Below the pieces are notes generated by a model. The model ran no database searches and was not told the DNA's origin. It was given only the letters and a program-made list of their open reading frames with translations. This document shows, piece after piece, positions 18,669-27,698 of a stretch of DNA of 64,000 nt. How positions within the stretch are numbered: position 1 is the stretch's first letter; each line of letters opens with the position of its first letter. The stretch covers positions 124,001 to 188,000 of the forward strand of contig CAVYPX010000005.1 of assembly GCA_963770485.1 (NCBI GenBank), read 5' to 3'. The DNA is from CAVVEC01 sp963770485. Lineage in GTDB: Bacteria > Acidobacteriota > Terriglobia > Terriglobales > Acidobacteriaceae. The translations under genes and the position numbers were made by a program.

Positions 18669-20042
18669 ATGTACCCCGAATTGCAGAAAGAACTGGCGAC
18701 CTTCGAGCGCCGCACGCCGAAGTCTGCCGAATCGCACAAGAAGAATTTGAAACGCATTCCGCTGGGTGTGGCCAGTAATTACCGCGCGTACGATCCCTAT
18801 CCGATTTTTGTGAAAGAAGGCCAGGGCTCGCATTTCCGCGATCTCGATGGCAACGACTACATTGACCACAACCTCTGTTTCGGCGCGCTGATGGCCGGTC
18901 ACTGCCATCCCGCGGTCATGAAGGCGGTTGAAAAACGTCTGGGCACCGGCACCATGTTCGGAATGCCGCACGACATGGAGTGGGAACTGGCGGAGGTGAT
19001 CTGCGATCGCTTTCCGGTCGAGATGGTGCGTTTCGGGAACAGCGGCACGGAAGCCACCATGCACGCCTGCCGCCTGGCTCGAGCTGCTACAGGACGCGAC
19101 AAGATTCTCAAGTTCGAAGGCGGCTATCACGGGTTGCACGACGCCGCTCTGGTCAGCGTGAAACCCCATGCACCGGAGTTCGGCGATGTGAACGCTCCGA
19201 CCTCCGTTCCCGGGGGCTTGGGCGTGCCGAAAGCATCCATTGCCAACATCCCGGTTGCCACGTTTAATGATCTTGCCAGTGTCGAGCTTCGCTTCAAACA
19301 GAATCCCGGCGAGATCGCGGCGATCATTCTCGAGCCCATCATGATGAACGTCGGATTGTGCATGCCCCAGCCCGGTTTCCTGGAGGGCCTGCGCGAGATC
19401 TGTACGAAGCAGGGCGCATTGCTGATCTTCGATGAGGTGAAGACCGGAGCAAAGCTCGGCTGGGGCGGCGCCTCGGAGTACTTCGGCGTAAAGCCCGACC
19501 TGATCTGCCTGGCGAAGTCGATTGGTGGCGGATTGCCGCTGGCCGCGTTCGGCACACACAAATCAGTGATGGACCTGATCTCGCAACACAAGGTCTTTCA
19601 CGGTGGCACTTACAACACCAATCCGGTCTCGATGGCGGCGGGCTTGGCGACGTTTCGCGAAGTGCTTACGCGTGAGAACTACGCTCACGTGGAGAAGCTC
19701 GGCAAGAAACTGAACGAAGGTTACCGGAAAACCATCGCGAAGGTCGGCCTGCAGGCCTATGTGGCCAGCGCAGGCGCGAATGGCGCGCTCATGCTCTATC
19801 CCAAAGAGGTTCGGAACTACCGCGATTGGATCACCATCGATACCGATCTCTGGCGCCACTACTGGTTCGGCATGGTGAATCGTGGCGTGATGCCGCAGCC
19901 ATACTGGTGGGATGAGCAGTGGACTATTTCCGTGCAACACACAGAAGCCGACATCGCCAAGCACCTCGCGGCCTTCGAAGACGTGGCGCCCGCGCTGGCC
20001 AAGGCGCAGCAGCAACGAACAGCGGAAGTGGTAGTTCACTAG
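18669..20042 (+). CDS. Class-III PLP aminotransferase, HemL/glutamate-semialdehyde aminomutase-like
   Basis: 457 aa. The fold type I signatures are FGNSGTEATMHACRLARA (phosphate-binding region), FEGGYHGLHD, IFDEVKTGAKLG (Asp pairing with the PLP nitrogen) and CLAKSIGGGLPLAAFG (Lys forming the Schiff base). HGGTYNTNPVSMAAG is typical of the HemL-like branch. Its position among polyamine/omega-amino-acid genes argues for an aminotransferase role rather than tetrapyrrole synthesis. The start ATG 18669 has GGAGA about 6 nt upstream. It is 76 bp downstream of the receptor gene. Confidence 0.88.
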   Translation: MYPELQKELATFERRTPKSAESHKKNLKRIPLGVASNYRAYDPYPIFVKEGQGSHFRDLDGNDYIDHNLCFGALMAGHCHPAVMKAVEKRLGTGTMFGMPHDMEWELAEVICDRFPVEMVRFGNSGTEATMHACRLARAATGRDKILKFEGGYHGLHDAALVSVKPHAPEFGDVNAPTSVPGGLGVPKASIANIPVATFNDLASVELRFKQNPGEIAAIILEPIMMNVGLCMPQPGFLEGLREICTKQGALLIFDEVKTGAKLGWGGASEYFGVKPDLICLAKSIGGGLPLAAFGTHKSVMDLISQHKVFHGGTYNTNPVSMAAGLATFREVLTRENYAHVEKLGKKLNEGYRKTIAKVGLQAYVASAGANGALMLYPKEVRNYRDWITIDTDLWRHYWFGMVNRGVMPQPYWWDEQWTISVQHTEADIAKHLAAFEDVAPALAKAQQQRTAEVVVH

Positions 20043-20077
20043 AGTAGAACCGGTTCAACAAGAAAGGTCCGTGGAAG

Positions 20078-20097
20078 GGCACGGCTTCAGCCGTGCC
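20078..20097. repeat. Perfect 9-bp-arm hairpin repeat
   Basis: Arms GGCACGGCT (20078-20086) and AGCCGTGCC (20089-20097) enclose a 2-nt loop. A second small stem (GGGCT/AGCCC) lies about 20 bp downstream. It is one of the dispersed GC-rich intergenic hairpins of this genome, here between the HemL-like gene and the permease gene. No U-run follows, so it is not a classical terminator. Confidence 0.7.
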
Positions 20098-20149
20098 GCT
20101 AGGCGCCCGCAGAGATTGGGCTTTAGCCCCTGAGGTCGAGGAGCCGACT

Positions 20150-21598
20150 TTGTCCATCAACGACCACGAGTCCCAGCCTCATCTGAAACGCGTGCTCGGC
20201 CGCTGGGACCTGGTCCTGCTGTTCGTGGTGGCGGTGGTGAACCTGAATGTAGTGCCCACCATCTCTGCCAATGGTGGAGTGACGGTGTGGCTCTGGATTC
20301 TGGCGCTGCTGCTATTCTTCTGGCCGCAGGGAATCGCGGTGATCGAACTAGCCGACCGTTATCCCGGTGAAGGTGGCGTGTACCTGTGGGCTAAGCGAAT
20401 CTTTGGCGACTTTCACGGCTTTCTCTCCGGTTGGTGTTATTGGACGAATAACATTTTCTATGTGCCGACGGTGCTCCTTTATTTCGTCGGCATCTCGGTA
20501 TTTGTTGCTGGGCCGCGCGCATTGGGCTTGGCAGACAAGCCGATCTTCGCATTAACCGCGTCTATCGCGCTGTTAGCGTTGCTGGTAGTGCTCAATGTAC
20601 TCGGCTTGGGAGTGGGGAAGTGGGTAAATAACCTGGGTGGCATCGGTACCGCGATTACGGCAGCGACGCTGATCCTGCTGGGTGCGATTGTGACCCATCG
20701 TTTTGGGATCACGGTCACAGCAGCGGATTTTCGCATCCCGGGCGACTTCCGCCTGGTGAATTCGTTTGGCGTGATTTGCTTCGGCCTGGTGGGACTCGAA
20801 CTCGCTTCTGTGATGGGAGATGAGATCCAGGACCCGAAACGCACTTTGCCGGGAGCGGTGGCATTGGGCGGAGTGATTTGTGGCGTGCTTTACATCGGCG
20901 CCACACTGACACTGCTCATGGCGGTTCCGAAGAACCAGATCGGCGTGCTTGCCGGCATCATGCAAGCAGTGAGCCATCTGGCCGCGCAGATCGGGGTGGG
21001 TTGGATCACATCTCCGTTTGCCTTGGTGCTGAGCATTTCGATTGCCGGGATTGCTTCCGCGTGGCTGTCCGGTTCGGCGCGGATTCCGTTCGTTGCCGGC
21101 CTCGATTCGTACTTGCCAGAAGGACTGGGCAAGCTGCATCCGCGTTACGCGACGCCGTACGTTGCGCTGATCGTGCATGCCAGCCTGTCGGCAGCGTTTC
21201 TGGCGATGAGCTTTGTGGGAGCGCAAGTAAAAGAAGCCTTCGTCACCATGCTTGATCTTGCTGTTGTGCTGCAACTCGTGCCCTTTCTCTATATGTATGC
21301 GGGATTGATGAAGCTCGGGCTCCAGCACGAAGTGGGAGGACACTACAGCAAGAACACGATGCTGGTCTCCGGTGGATGCGGTCTGCTTACGACCGCGTTG
21401 GGCATGGCGGTCGCATTTGTGCCTTCGCACCAGATCGATTCGATCTGGCTGTTTGAGATCAAAATGGTTGTGGGCACGGTGTTCTTTCTGGGGTTGGCGG
21501 CGTTCTTTTTCTTTGTGTACCGTCGCCGCAGAACGGCAGAACAGGTTCGTGTGGGGACGGCCGCCCTCGGCCGCCCCGACCGAGCGAAGCTCGGGTAG
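20150..21598 (+). CDS. APC-family amino acid/polyamine permease
   Basis: About 482 aa with roughly 12 hydrophobic segments, beginning LGRWDLVLLFVVAVVNLNVV. The conserved APC segment IELADRYPGEGGVYLWAKRIFG matches the helix-3 region of APC transporters, and GLVGLELASVMGDEIQDPKRTLP the region before helix 7. It is a cytoplasmic-membrane importer for an amine or amino acid. TTG 20150 is chosen because GAGGAG lies 6 nt upstream; the earlier in-frame start falls in a hairpin repeat. The last ~15 residues (VGTAALGRPDRAKLG) are encoded by a dispersed GC-rich repeat, so the native C-terminus may have been altered by its insertion. Confidence 0.9.
   Translation: MSINDHESQPHLKRVLGRWDLVLLFVVAVVNLNVVPTISANGGVTVWLWILALLLFFWPQGIAVIELADRYPGEGGVYLWAKRIFGDFHGFLSGWCYWTNNIFYVPTVLLYFVGISVFVAGPRALGLADKPIFALTASIALLALLVVLNVLGLGVGKWVNNLGGIGTAITAATLILLGAIVTHRFGITVTAADFRIPGDFRLVNSFGVICFGLVGLELASVMGDEIQDPKRTLPGAVALGGVICGVLYIGATLTLLMAVPKNQIGVLAGIMQAVSHLAAQIGVGWITSPFALVLSISIAGIASAWLSGSARIPFVAGLDSYLPEGLGKLHPRYATPYVALIVHASLSAAFLAMSFVGAQVKEAFVTMLDLAVVLQLVPFLYMYAGLMKLGLQHEVGGHYSKNTMLVSGGCGLLTTALGMAVAFVPSHQIDSIWLFEIKMVVGTVFFLGLAAFFFFVYRRRRTAEQVRVGTAALGRPDRAKLG
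21555..21597. repeat. GC-rich hairpin repeat within the 3' end of the permease gene
   Basis: The segment contains GGCCGCCCTCGGCCGCC and a CCGAGC-GAA-GCTCGG hairpin, like the intergenic repeats at 12624 and 40507. It supplies the terminal codons and the stop codon of the permease. No coding function is expected in the element itself. Confidence 0.6.
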
Positions 21599-21620
21599 GC
21601 AGAATTCGCAGGAGAAACCT

Positions 21621-23102
21621 ATGCCAGGTGGAGTCAAGGCCGACGTTCGCACTTATCAGATGTACGTCAACGGCGAGTGGGTGGACAGCAAGTCGAACAA
21701 GACTTTTCCTGTCTACGATCCCGCAACGGAAGAAGTCATGGCACAGGTTCCCGACGCGAACGCCGAAGATGTGAACCGGGCTGTGGCCGCCGCCAAGGCT
21801 GCGTTTGAAAACGGTCCGTGGGCTTCGACCACCGCACAGGAGCGCGGCCGCGTCCTGTTCCGCCTGGCGGAGAAGATCCGCCAGAACGCCTCGACGCTGG
21901 CGGAATTGGAATCCCGAAATACTGGCAAGCCCATCGTGGAAGCGGAATTCGACATCGCCGACGTGGCAACCTGCTTCGAGTATTACGGCGGACTGGCTAC
22001 GAAGATTCTGGGCTACGTAAACCCGGTCCCGGACAATGCCGTGAGCCTCACGCTGAAGGAACCGATTGGCGTCGCCGGGCAGATCATTCCCTGGAATTAT
22101 CCGCTGCTGATGGCAGCGTGGAAACTGGCGCCGGCGCTGGCGGCAGGCTGCACTTGTATTTTGAAACCAGCCGAGCAGACGCCCATCACTGTCCTGGAAA
22201 TGGCGAAATGGCTGTCCGACGTAGGCCTACCTCCGGGGGTGGTGAACGTCATCACCGGATTCGGCGAAAGCTGTGGCGCGCCGCTGGTGCAGCATTCCGA
22301 TGTGAACAAAATCGCTTTTACCGGCAGCGCTGCTGTCGGCAAAATCATCGTGAAACAGGCCGCCGACACGGTAAAGCGCGTTACGCTCGAACTCGGCGGC
22401 AAGTCCCCCAACATCTTTTTCGCCGATGCCGACTTTGAAGCTGCCATTGATGGCGCGCTCTTCGGCGTCTTCATCAATCAGGGCGAAGTCTGCTCTGCAG
22501 GCAGCCGCATCCTGGTGCAGAAGCCTATTTACAAAAAGTTCGTGGACGCCATGACCGAGAAGGCGAAGAAGATCAAGCTGGGGGCCCCCCTGGATCGCGA
22601 CACGAAGATGGGTCCGGTGGTTAGCAAAGAACAGTATGAACGCGTCCGCTCGTATCAGGAAGTCGGCAAGAAAGAAGCCAAGCTGGCCGCCGGCGGCGGT
22701 CGCGCCGGCAAATTTGCCAAAGGCTACTACATCGAACCGACCATCTTCTACGACGTGACCAACAGCGCACGCATCGCTCGCGAGGAAATTTTTGGTCCGG
22801 TCGCAGCCGTGATTCCGTTCGAAGATGAGAAAGACGCGGTGAACATCGCGAATGACTCACCTTACGGTCTGGCGGCGGCAGTGTGGACCCGCGATATCTT
22901 CAAAGCGTTTCGTATTGTGAAGGCCCTGCGCGCCGGCATTGTGTGGGTAAACCACATGCAACCCACGTACGTCGAAGCTCCGTGGGGCGGTTATAAGCAG
23001 TCGGGCTTCGGTCGCGAGTTGGGTCCATGGGGCATTGAAGAGTATCTGGAAACCAAACAGGTACACATCAATCTGAACGAAGCTCCGATCGCGTGGTACT
23101 GA
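21621..23102 (+). CDS. NAD(P)-dependent aldehyde dehydrogenase, betaine/aminobutyraldehyde dehydrogenase-like
   Basis: 493 aa, full-length ALDH superfamily. Seen: the Rossmann segment GVAGQIIPWNYPLLM, FTGSAAVGK, the general-base Glu in LELGGKSPNIFF, the nucleophile Cys in GEVCSAGSR, and the C-terminal GGYKQSGFGRELG. It oxidises an aldehyde to the acid. The Cys context and the C-terminus are those of the betaine-aldehyde / 4-aminobutyraldehyde group, which fits oxidation of 4-aminobutanal or 3-aminopropanal from polyamines. ATG 21621 has a GGAG site. Permease and aminotransferase genes flank it on the same strand. Confidence 0.9.
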   Translation: MPGGVKADVRTYQMYVNGEWVDSKSNKTFPVYDPATEEVMAQVPDANAEDVNRAVAAAKAAFENGPWASTTAQERGRVLFRLAEKIRQNASTLAELESRNTGKPIVEAEFDIADVATCFEYYGGLATKILGYVNPVPDNAVSLTLKEPIGVAGQIIPWNYPLLMAAWKLAPALAAGCTCILKPAEQTPITVLEMAKWLSDVGLPPGVVNVITGFGESCGAPLVQHSDVNKIAFTGSAAVGKIIVKQAADTVKRVTLELGGKSPNIFFADADFEAAIDGALFGVFINQGEVCSAGSRILVQKPIYKKFVDAMTEKAKKIKLGAPLDRDTKMGPVVSKEQYERVRSYQEVGKKEAKLAAGGGRAGKFAKGYYIEPTIFYDVTNSARIAREEIFGPVAAVIPFEDEKDAVNIANDSPYGLAAAVWTRDIFKAFRIVKALRAGIVWVNHMQPTYVEAPWGGYKQSGFGRELGPWGIEEYLETKQVHINLNEAPIAWY

Positions 23103-23114
23103 GAATGGGTCGTA

Positions 23115-23200
23115 CGTCGTTCGTCCTTGGTCGTTGGCCGAGTGTCGTTCTGCCCAATGGCTCGCTCCGAACGACGAACGGCCAACGACAGCAACACAAC
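23115..23200. repeat. Imperfect inverted repeat of 'GTCGTTCG' type
   Basis: The left arm is rich in GTCGTTCGTCC..GTCGTTGGCCG and the right arm in GAACGACGAACGGCCAACGAC, which is nearly its reverse complement. It lies between the aldehyde dehydrogenase and the next aminotransferase. It would fold into a long imperfect hairpin in mRNA and looks like another dispersed repeat family; no U-run follows. Confidence 0.6.
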
Positions 23201-23220
23201 GGCAAGAAGTGAGAACCAAC

Positions 23221-24582
23221 GTGGCAACCATTCGATTACGAACTCCGATTCCCGGCCCTAAGTCGAAAGCGTTGGCTGAGCGCCGTAACACGGCCGTACC
23301 CCGCGGACTGTCCATAGGCACTCCGATATACGTGGCGAAAGCCCAGGATGCTTGGCTGGAAGATGTGGACGGAAACCGCTACATCGATTTTGCTGGTGGA
23401 ATTGGCTGCCTCAATGTAGGACATCGCCGCGAGGGCGTGCTGACTGCAATTCGCGAACAACTGGATCACTTTCTGCACACCTGCGTTCAGGTTACGCCGT
23501 ACGAGAGTTACATCCGCTTGGCCGAGCGGATGAACGAAATCACTCCCGGTAAGTTTCCCAAGAAGACTTTATTCGTGAACAGTGGCGCGGAAGCCGTGGA
23601 GAACGCGGTGAAAATCGCGCGCGCCCACACCGGACGGTCCGGAATCATTGCGTTCGAAGATGCTTTCCACGGGCGCACCATGATGACCCTGGCGCTGACC
23701 AGCAAGACGCATCCGTATAAAGCAGGGTTCGCGCCCTTTCCGAGCGATGTGTACCGCATTCCCTACGCGTACTGCTATCGCTGCTCGTATTCGCTGCAAT
23801 ATCCAGCGTGCGATCTGTACTGTGCGCGGCATCTGGAGGATACGTTCAAACGCGTGGTTGCGTCCGAAGATGTGGCTGCTGTGATTGCCGAGCCGGTTTT
23901 GGGTGAAGGAGGATTTGTTGTTCCGCCGCCTGATTATTTCCGGGTGCTGATCGATATTTGTCGTAGGCATGGCGTGTTGTTTATCGCGGATGAAGTGCAG
24001 AGCGGGTTTGGTCGTACTGGGACATTGTTCGCGAGCGAACACTACGGCATCGAGCCGGATATTCTGGTGTCGGCCAAGTCAATTGGCGGCGGCCTACCGC
24101 TTGCCGCGATCACCGGGCGGGCCGAAATCATGGATGCGCCCGGGCCAGGCGGTCTTGGCGGTACTTTTGCGGGCAATCCGGTTTCCTGTGCAGCGGCGCT
24201 GGCTGTGCTCGACATCTTCGACCGCGAGGACCTCCTGAAGCGCGCCAATGAAGTGGGAAACAGATTCCAGAAACGTGCCAAGGAGTGGCAGCAGCGCTGG
24301 CCGACCATCGGCGATGTTCGTGGCTTGGGCGGGATGCAGGCGATCGAACTGGTAAAGTCGGCCGAGACGCGTGAGCCCGCCGCGGATGAGACAAAACAAA
24401 TCACGCAGTATTGCTACGAACGCGGTTTGATCACGATCACGGCAGGCTCATATTCCAATGTGATTCGTGTCCTTGTGCCATTGGTCGTGACCGGCGACCA
24501 GATGGATGAGGCGCTCGGTGTGCTGGAGTCGGCATTGCAGGCCGTGGGTGAAAGGAAGGGCGTCGTGGCTCAGGTCACGTAG
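23221..24582 (+). CDS. gabT: Class-III aminotransferase, 4-aminobutyrate aminotransferase-like (GabT)
   Basis: 453 aa. Seen: FVNSGAEAVENAVKIARAHTG, FEDAFHGRTMMTLALTSK, the PLP-anchoring Asp in LFIADEVQSGFGRTG, and the Schiff-base Lys in SAKSIGGGLPLAA. The motifs and length match the GabT/ornithine-aminotransferase-like group. It would transfer the amino group of GABA (or beta-alanine) to 2-oxoglutarate, giving succinate semialdehyde. The start is taken as GTG 23221; AAGTGAG lies about 7 nt upstream. A longer frame runs back into the hairpin repeat and is rejected. A Cys-rich insertion (YCYRCSYSLQYPACDLYC) is notable. Confidence 0.87.
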   Translation: MATIRLRTPIPGPKSKALAERRNTAVPRGLSIGTPIYVAKAQDAWLEDVDGNRYIDFAGGIGCLNVGHRREGVLTAIREQLDHFLHTCVQVTPYESYIRLAERMNEITPGKFPKKTLFVNSGAEAVENAVKIARAHTGRSGIIAFEDAFHGRTMMTLALTSKTHPYKAGFAPFPSDVYRIPYAYCYRCSYSLQYPACDLYCARHLEDTFKRVVASEDVAAVIAEPVLGEGGFVVPPPDYFRVLIDICRRHGVLFIADEVQSGFGRTGTLFASEHYGIEPDILVSAKSIGGGLPLAAITGRAEIMDAPGPGGLGGTFAGNPVSCAAALAVLDIFDREDLLKRANEVGNRFQKRAKEWQQRWPTIGDVRGLGGMQAIELVKSAETREPAADETKQITQYCYERGLITITAGSYSNVIRVLVPLVVTGDQMDEALGVLESALQAVGERKGVVAQVT

Positions 24583-24620
24583 GGCCGGTTGCCGTGGTCC
24601 TCATTTAGGTGCACCATCGA

Positions 24621-24638
24621 GACGTAGCAAGCTACGTC
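24621..24638. repeat. Perfect hairpin before mmsA
   Basis: Arms GACGTAGC (24621-24628) and GCTACGTC (24631-24638) enclose AA. It lies 42 bp before the mmsA start in the only gap between these co-directional genes. It may influence mRNA processing; no U-tract follows. Confidence 0.6.
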
Positions 24639-24680
24639 ACAGGCACGGTGACTCTTCGCGATAGCTGAGGTTGTTCGCAA

Positions 24681-26171
24681 ATGACGGTGGCTGCGCCAAC
24701 TTTGAGCAGGGTTCCGAATTTTATCAACGGCCGTTGGATCGAATCTAACGCCACCGACTGGCTCGATGTCGCTAATCCCGCGACGGGCGAGCCGATGGCG
24801 AAAGTCCCGCTTTCCGACGCTGCCGAGGTTGCCACGACGGTGGAAGCCGCGGCCGCTGCTTATCCTGAATGGCGCCGTACGCCTCCCGAGGACCGCATCC
24901 AGCCGCTATTCAAGCTGAAGCAGCTTCTCGAAGATCACCTTGACGAACTGGCTCGCGTCATCACCCAGGAAAACGGCAAGACCCTTGCTGAGGGCAAAGC
25001 CGAGTTGCGTCGCGCCATCGAGAACGTCGAAGTCGCCTGCGGTATTCCGATGATGATGCAGGGCTACAACCTGGAAGATGTCGCCCGCGGCATCGATGAA
25101 ATCATGATCCGGCAACCGTTGGGCGTAGTCGCGGCGATCACGCCGTTCAATTTTCCCGGCATGATTCCGTTCTGGTTTCTGCCCTATGCAATCGCTTGCG
25201 GCAACACCTTCGTCCTCAAGCCCTCAGAGCGCGTGCCGCTCACCATGCGGCGGGCTTTTGAGTTGCTCGAGCAGACTGGATTGCCTAAGGGTGTGGTCAA
25301 CCTGGTGAACGGCGGCAAGGGCGTGGTGAATGCGTTGCTCGATCATCCCAAAGTTCGCGCCATCAGCTTCGTGGGCTCAACACCTGTTGCCAAGCATGTG
25401 TACGCCCGGGCCGGAGCCAATGGGAAGCGTGCGCAGTGCCAGGGCGGCGCCAAGAACCACGTCATTATTCTGCCGGATGCTGACATGGAGATGGCGACGC
25501 AGATCATCAGCGACAGTGCCTTCGGCTGCGCCGGCCAGCGTTGTCTGGCAGTGTCGGTTGCAGTCACAGTTGCCGAAGCTCAGAAAACGTTTCGCGACGC
25601 CATCACGGATGCCGCTGCCAAGCTCCGAGTGGGCAACGGCCTCGACGAAGGTGTGCAGATGGGGCCGGTGATCACAGCACAGAGCAAGTCGCGAATCGAA
25701 TCTCTGATTGGAGTCGGCGAGAAGCAGGGCGCGAAAGTCGTGCTGGACGGGCGCAACGCCATAATCCCGAAATGTGAAACAGGAAACTTTGTGAAGCCGA
25801 CCATTCTCGATGACCTGCCAGCCACCAGTGAACTGGCCGACACCGAAATCTTCGGCCCGGTGCTAAGTCTCGTTCATGCCGACAGTATGGATGACGCACT
25901 CGCGTTTCTGGCGCGCAGTCCATACGGCAACCAGGCTTCGCTGTTCACCTTGAGCGGCGCGGCGGCGCGGCGCTTCCGCTACGAAGCGCCGGCTGGCAAT
26001 ATCGGCATCAACATCGGAGTGGCCGCGCCCATGGCCTATTTCCCATTCAGTGGCTGGAAGGATAGCTTCTTCGGAGTGCTGCACGGGCAGGGTCGCGACG
26101 CGGTTGAGTTCTACACCGAGAAGAAAGTCGTAATCGAGCGCTGGGCCAAAGAGCACTCGCGTAAGTTCTGA
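24681..26171 (+). CDS. mmsA: CoA-acylating methylmalonate/malonate semialdehyde dehydrogenase
   Basis: 496 aa. The MMSDH subgroup marks are present: ITPFNFPGMIPFWFLPYA, the nucleophile in FGCAGQRCLA, a replaced general-base region (GGAKNHVIILPDAD instead of ELGGK), and the C-terminal FPFSGWKDSFFGVLHGQG. It converts malonate semialdehyde or methylmalonate semialdehyde with CoA and NAD to acetyl- or propionyl-CoA. Next to beta-alanine-type aminotransferases it most likely completes the beta-alanine branch of polyamine breakdown. It starts at ATG 24681, with TGAGG further upstream. Confidence 0.93.
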   Translation: MTVAAPTLSRVPNFINGRWIESNATDWLDVANPATGEPMAKVPLSDAAEVATTVEAAAAAYPEWRRTPPEDRIQPLFKLKQLLEDHLDELARVITQENGKTLAEGKAELRRAIENVEVACGIPMMMQGYNLEDVARGIDEIMIRQPLGVVAAITPFNFPGMIPFWFLPYAIACGNTFVLKPSERVPLTMRRAFELLEQTGLPKGVVNLVNGGKGVVNALLDHPKVRAISFVGSTPVAKHVYARAGANGKRAQCQGGAKNHVIILPDADMEMATQIISDSAFGCAGQRCLAVSVAVTVAEAQKTFRDAITDAAAKLRVGNGLDEGVQMGPVITAQSKSRIESLIGVGEKQGAKVVLDGRNAIIPKCETGNFVKPTILDDLPATSELADTEIFGPVLSLVHADSMDDALAFLARSPYGNQASLFTLSGAAARRFRYEAPAGNIGINIGVAAPMAYFPFSGWKDSFFGVLHGQGRDAVEFYTEKKVVIERWAKEHSRKF

Positions 26172-26263
26172 CTTTAGATTTTCCTTCGTACATCTTCGTG
26201 ACCTCTGTGGTTCACGCTGTCTTGGCAAACACAAGGGACACGAGGTAGGAAAACGGAGAGAAT

Positions 26264-27544
26264 ATGTCCGACACCATCCGGAAATACAAAGACTACGTAA
26301 TGACCGGCTTCATGAAGTCGGTCGTACCCATCGTGGTAGAAAAAGCCAGCGGCACGATTGTCACCGATGTGAGCGGCCGCGAATATCTCGACTGCTTTGC
26401 CGGAATTTCGGTGGTGAACGCCGGACACAATAACCCCCAGGTGATCGCGGCGGCGAAAGCGCAAATGGATAAACTGGTGCACGCCGCCTCCTACATTTAT
26501 CATGTGCAGCCGGTCGCCGATCTGGCGGAGAAGATCGCGCACATTGCCCCTCGCGGCCTGACCAAGACTTTCTTTGGCAACGGCGGAGCGGAGGCCATCG
26601 AAGGCGCATTGAAGCTGGCCCGTCTCTACACCGGCAAGCATGAGTTTATCGCGCTCCACGCTAGTTTTCATGGACGCAGTTGGGGCACGCTGAGTGTTAC
26701 CGGCAATCTGGCACGCAAGAAACGTGGCGGCCCTTATGCCGCGGGCGTGGCCTTTGCTCCCGCGCCTTATACCTACCGTTCACAGTGGCGCAATGATCCT
26801 GAAGAATGCGGACGGCAATGCGCCAAAGCGATTGAAGACGTGATCCGTTTTGCCACTTCCGGAGATGTTGCCGCCTTCATCGCCGAGCCCGTCATGGGCG
26901 AAGGCGGAATTATTGTGCCGCCGCCAAGCTACTTCAAAGAAGTGAAGAAGATCCTTGATCAACACGGAATCCTGTTTATCGCCGACGAAGTTCAGTCCGG
27001 ATTCGCGCGAACGGGCAAGATGTTTGCCATCGAACATTACGGTGTGATGCCCGATATTTTGGTCACGGCGAAGGGCATCGCTGATGGATTCCCGCTCAGC
27101 GCATTCACGACGCGGCCGGAAATTGCCGCCGCCTTCAAGCCGGGCGATCACCTGTCGACATTCGGCGGTAATCCCATTTCCTGTGCCGCCGCGCTTGCCA
27201 ATATCGAGTTCATGCAGAAGGAAAATATTCCAGCGCGCGCCACCGAAACCGGCAACTACGCCATGACCAAACTCCGCGCCCTGCAAAAGCACCACCCACT
27301 TATCGGTGAGGTACGCGGCCTGGGTCTAATGATCGGCGTCGAGCTGGTGAAAGACGAAAAGCTAACCCCGGCGCCTTCCGAAGCCGAAGCTGTTCGCGAT
27401 GCTCTGTTCCGCAATGGCGTGCTCGTGGGTGTAGGGGGAATATATGGAAATGTGATTCGCTTCCAACCTCCGCTGATCATCACGCGCCAGCAGATTGATC
27501 AGGCCATCGAAGCGTTTGCGGCCGTATTGCAGGAAGTGGCGTAA
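26264..27544 (+). CDS. Class-III aminotransferase (beta-alanine/alanine-glyoxylate-type)
   Basis: 426 aa. Seen: FFGNGGAEAIEGALKLARLYTG, ALHASFHGRSWGTLSVTG, ILFIADEVQSGFARTG and the Schiff-base Lys in LVTAKGIADGFPLSAF. The spacing and sequence are those of AGXT2-like / omega-amino-acid transaminases. It is the third class-III aminotransferase of the cluster and directly follows mmsA, so beta-alanine to malonate semialdehyde is a sensible reaction. A strong GGAGAG precedes ATG 26264. It is the last gene of the operon; the first AbiE palindrome begins 22 bp after its stop. Confidence 0.88.
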   Translation: MSDTIRKYKDYVMTGFMKSVVPIVVEKASGTIVTDVSGREYLDCFAGISVVNAGHNNPQVIAAAKAQMDKLVHAASYIYHVQPVADLAEKIAHIAPRGLTKTFFGNGGAEAIEGALKLARLYTGKHEFIALHASFHGRSWGTLSVTGNLARKKRGGPYAAGVAFAPAPYTYRSQWRNDPEECGRQCAKAIEDVIRFATSGDVAAFIAEPVMGEGGIIVPPPSYFKEVKKILDQHGILFIADEVQSGFARTGKMFAIEHYGVMPDILVTAKGIADGFPLSAFTTRPEIAAAFKPGDHLSTFGGNPISCAAALANIEFMQKENIPARATETGNYAMTKLRALQKHHPLIGEVRGLGLMIGVELVKDEKLTPAPSEAEAVRDALFRNGVLVGVGGIYGNVIRFQPPLIITRQQIDQAIEAFAAVLQEVA

Positions 27545-27566
27545 CCCGCGGCAGTCTGCGCTTCTC

Positions 27567-27590
27567 AATGATGGTATATATACCATCATT
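27567..27590. promoter_or_regulatory. Palindrome P1 (24 bp, perfect) upstream of abiEi
   Basis: A perfect 24-bp dyad centred at 27578.5 with core GGTATATATACC and arms AATGAT/ATCATT. It is one of three palindromes that share only the core. It lies 22 bp after the aminotransferase stop and 96 bp (centre to centre) before P2, so it could also serve as a hairpin at the end of the preceding operon. Confidence 0.85.
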
Positions 27591-27654
27591 AAGCAGAGAT
27601 ACCCACCCATTTAAGCGCTTTATTTTCAATGCGGTCAGCGATAATCTTTGAAAA

Positions 27655-27694
27655 CCATCAGCACAGTAGGTATATATACCTACTGTGCTAATGG
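27655..27694. promoter_or_regulatory. Palindrome P2 (30 bp perfect, 40 bp with one mismatch)
   Basis: The perfect dyad spans 27660-27689, centred at 27674.5, with the same core GGTATATATACC but arms GCACAGTA/TACTGTGC. It extends to 27655-27694 with one mismatched pair. P3 is 49 bp away centre to centre. Arms differ completely from those of P1 and P3 yet remain fully self-complementary. Confidence 0.85.
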
Positions 27695-27698
27695 ATGA

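Noticed and set aside
18669..20042. hemL for tetrapyrrole synthesis
   Set aside because: The fold and motifs are HemL-like, but the context is an amine-catabolism operon and the family contains many other aminotransferases.
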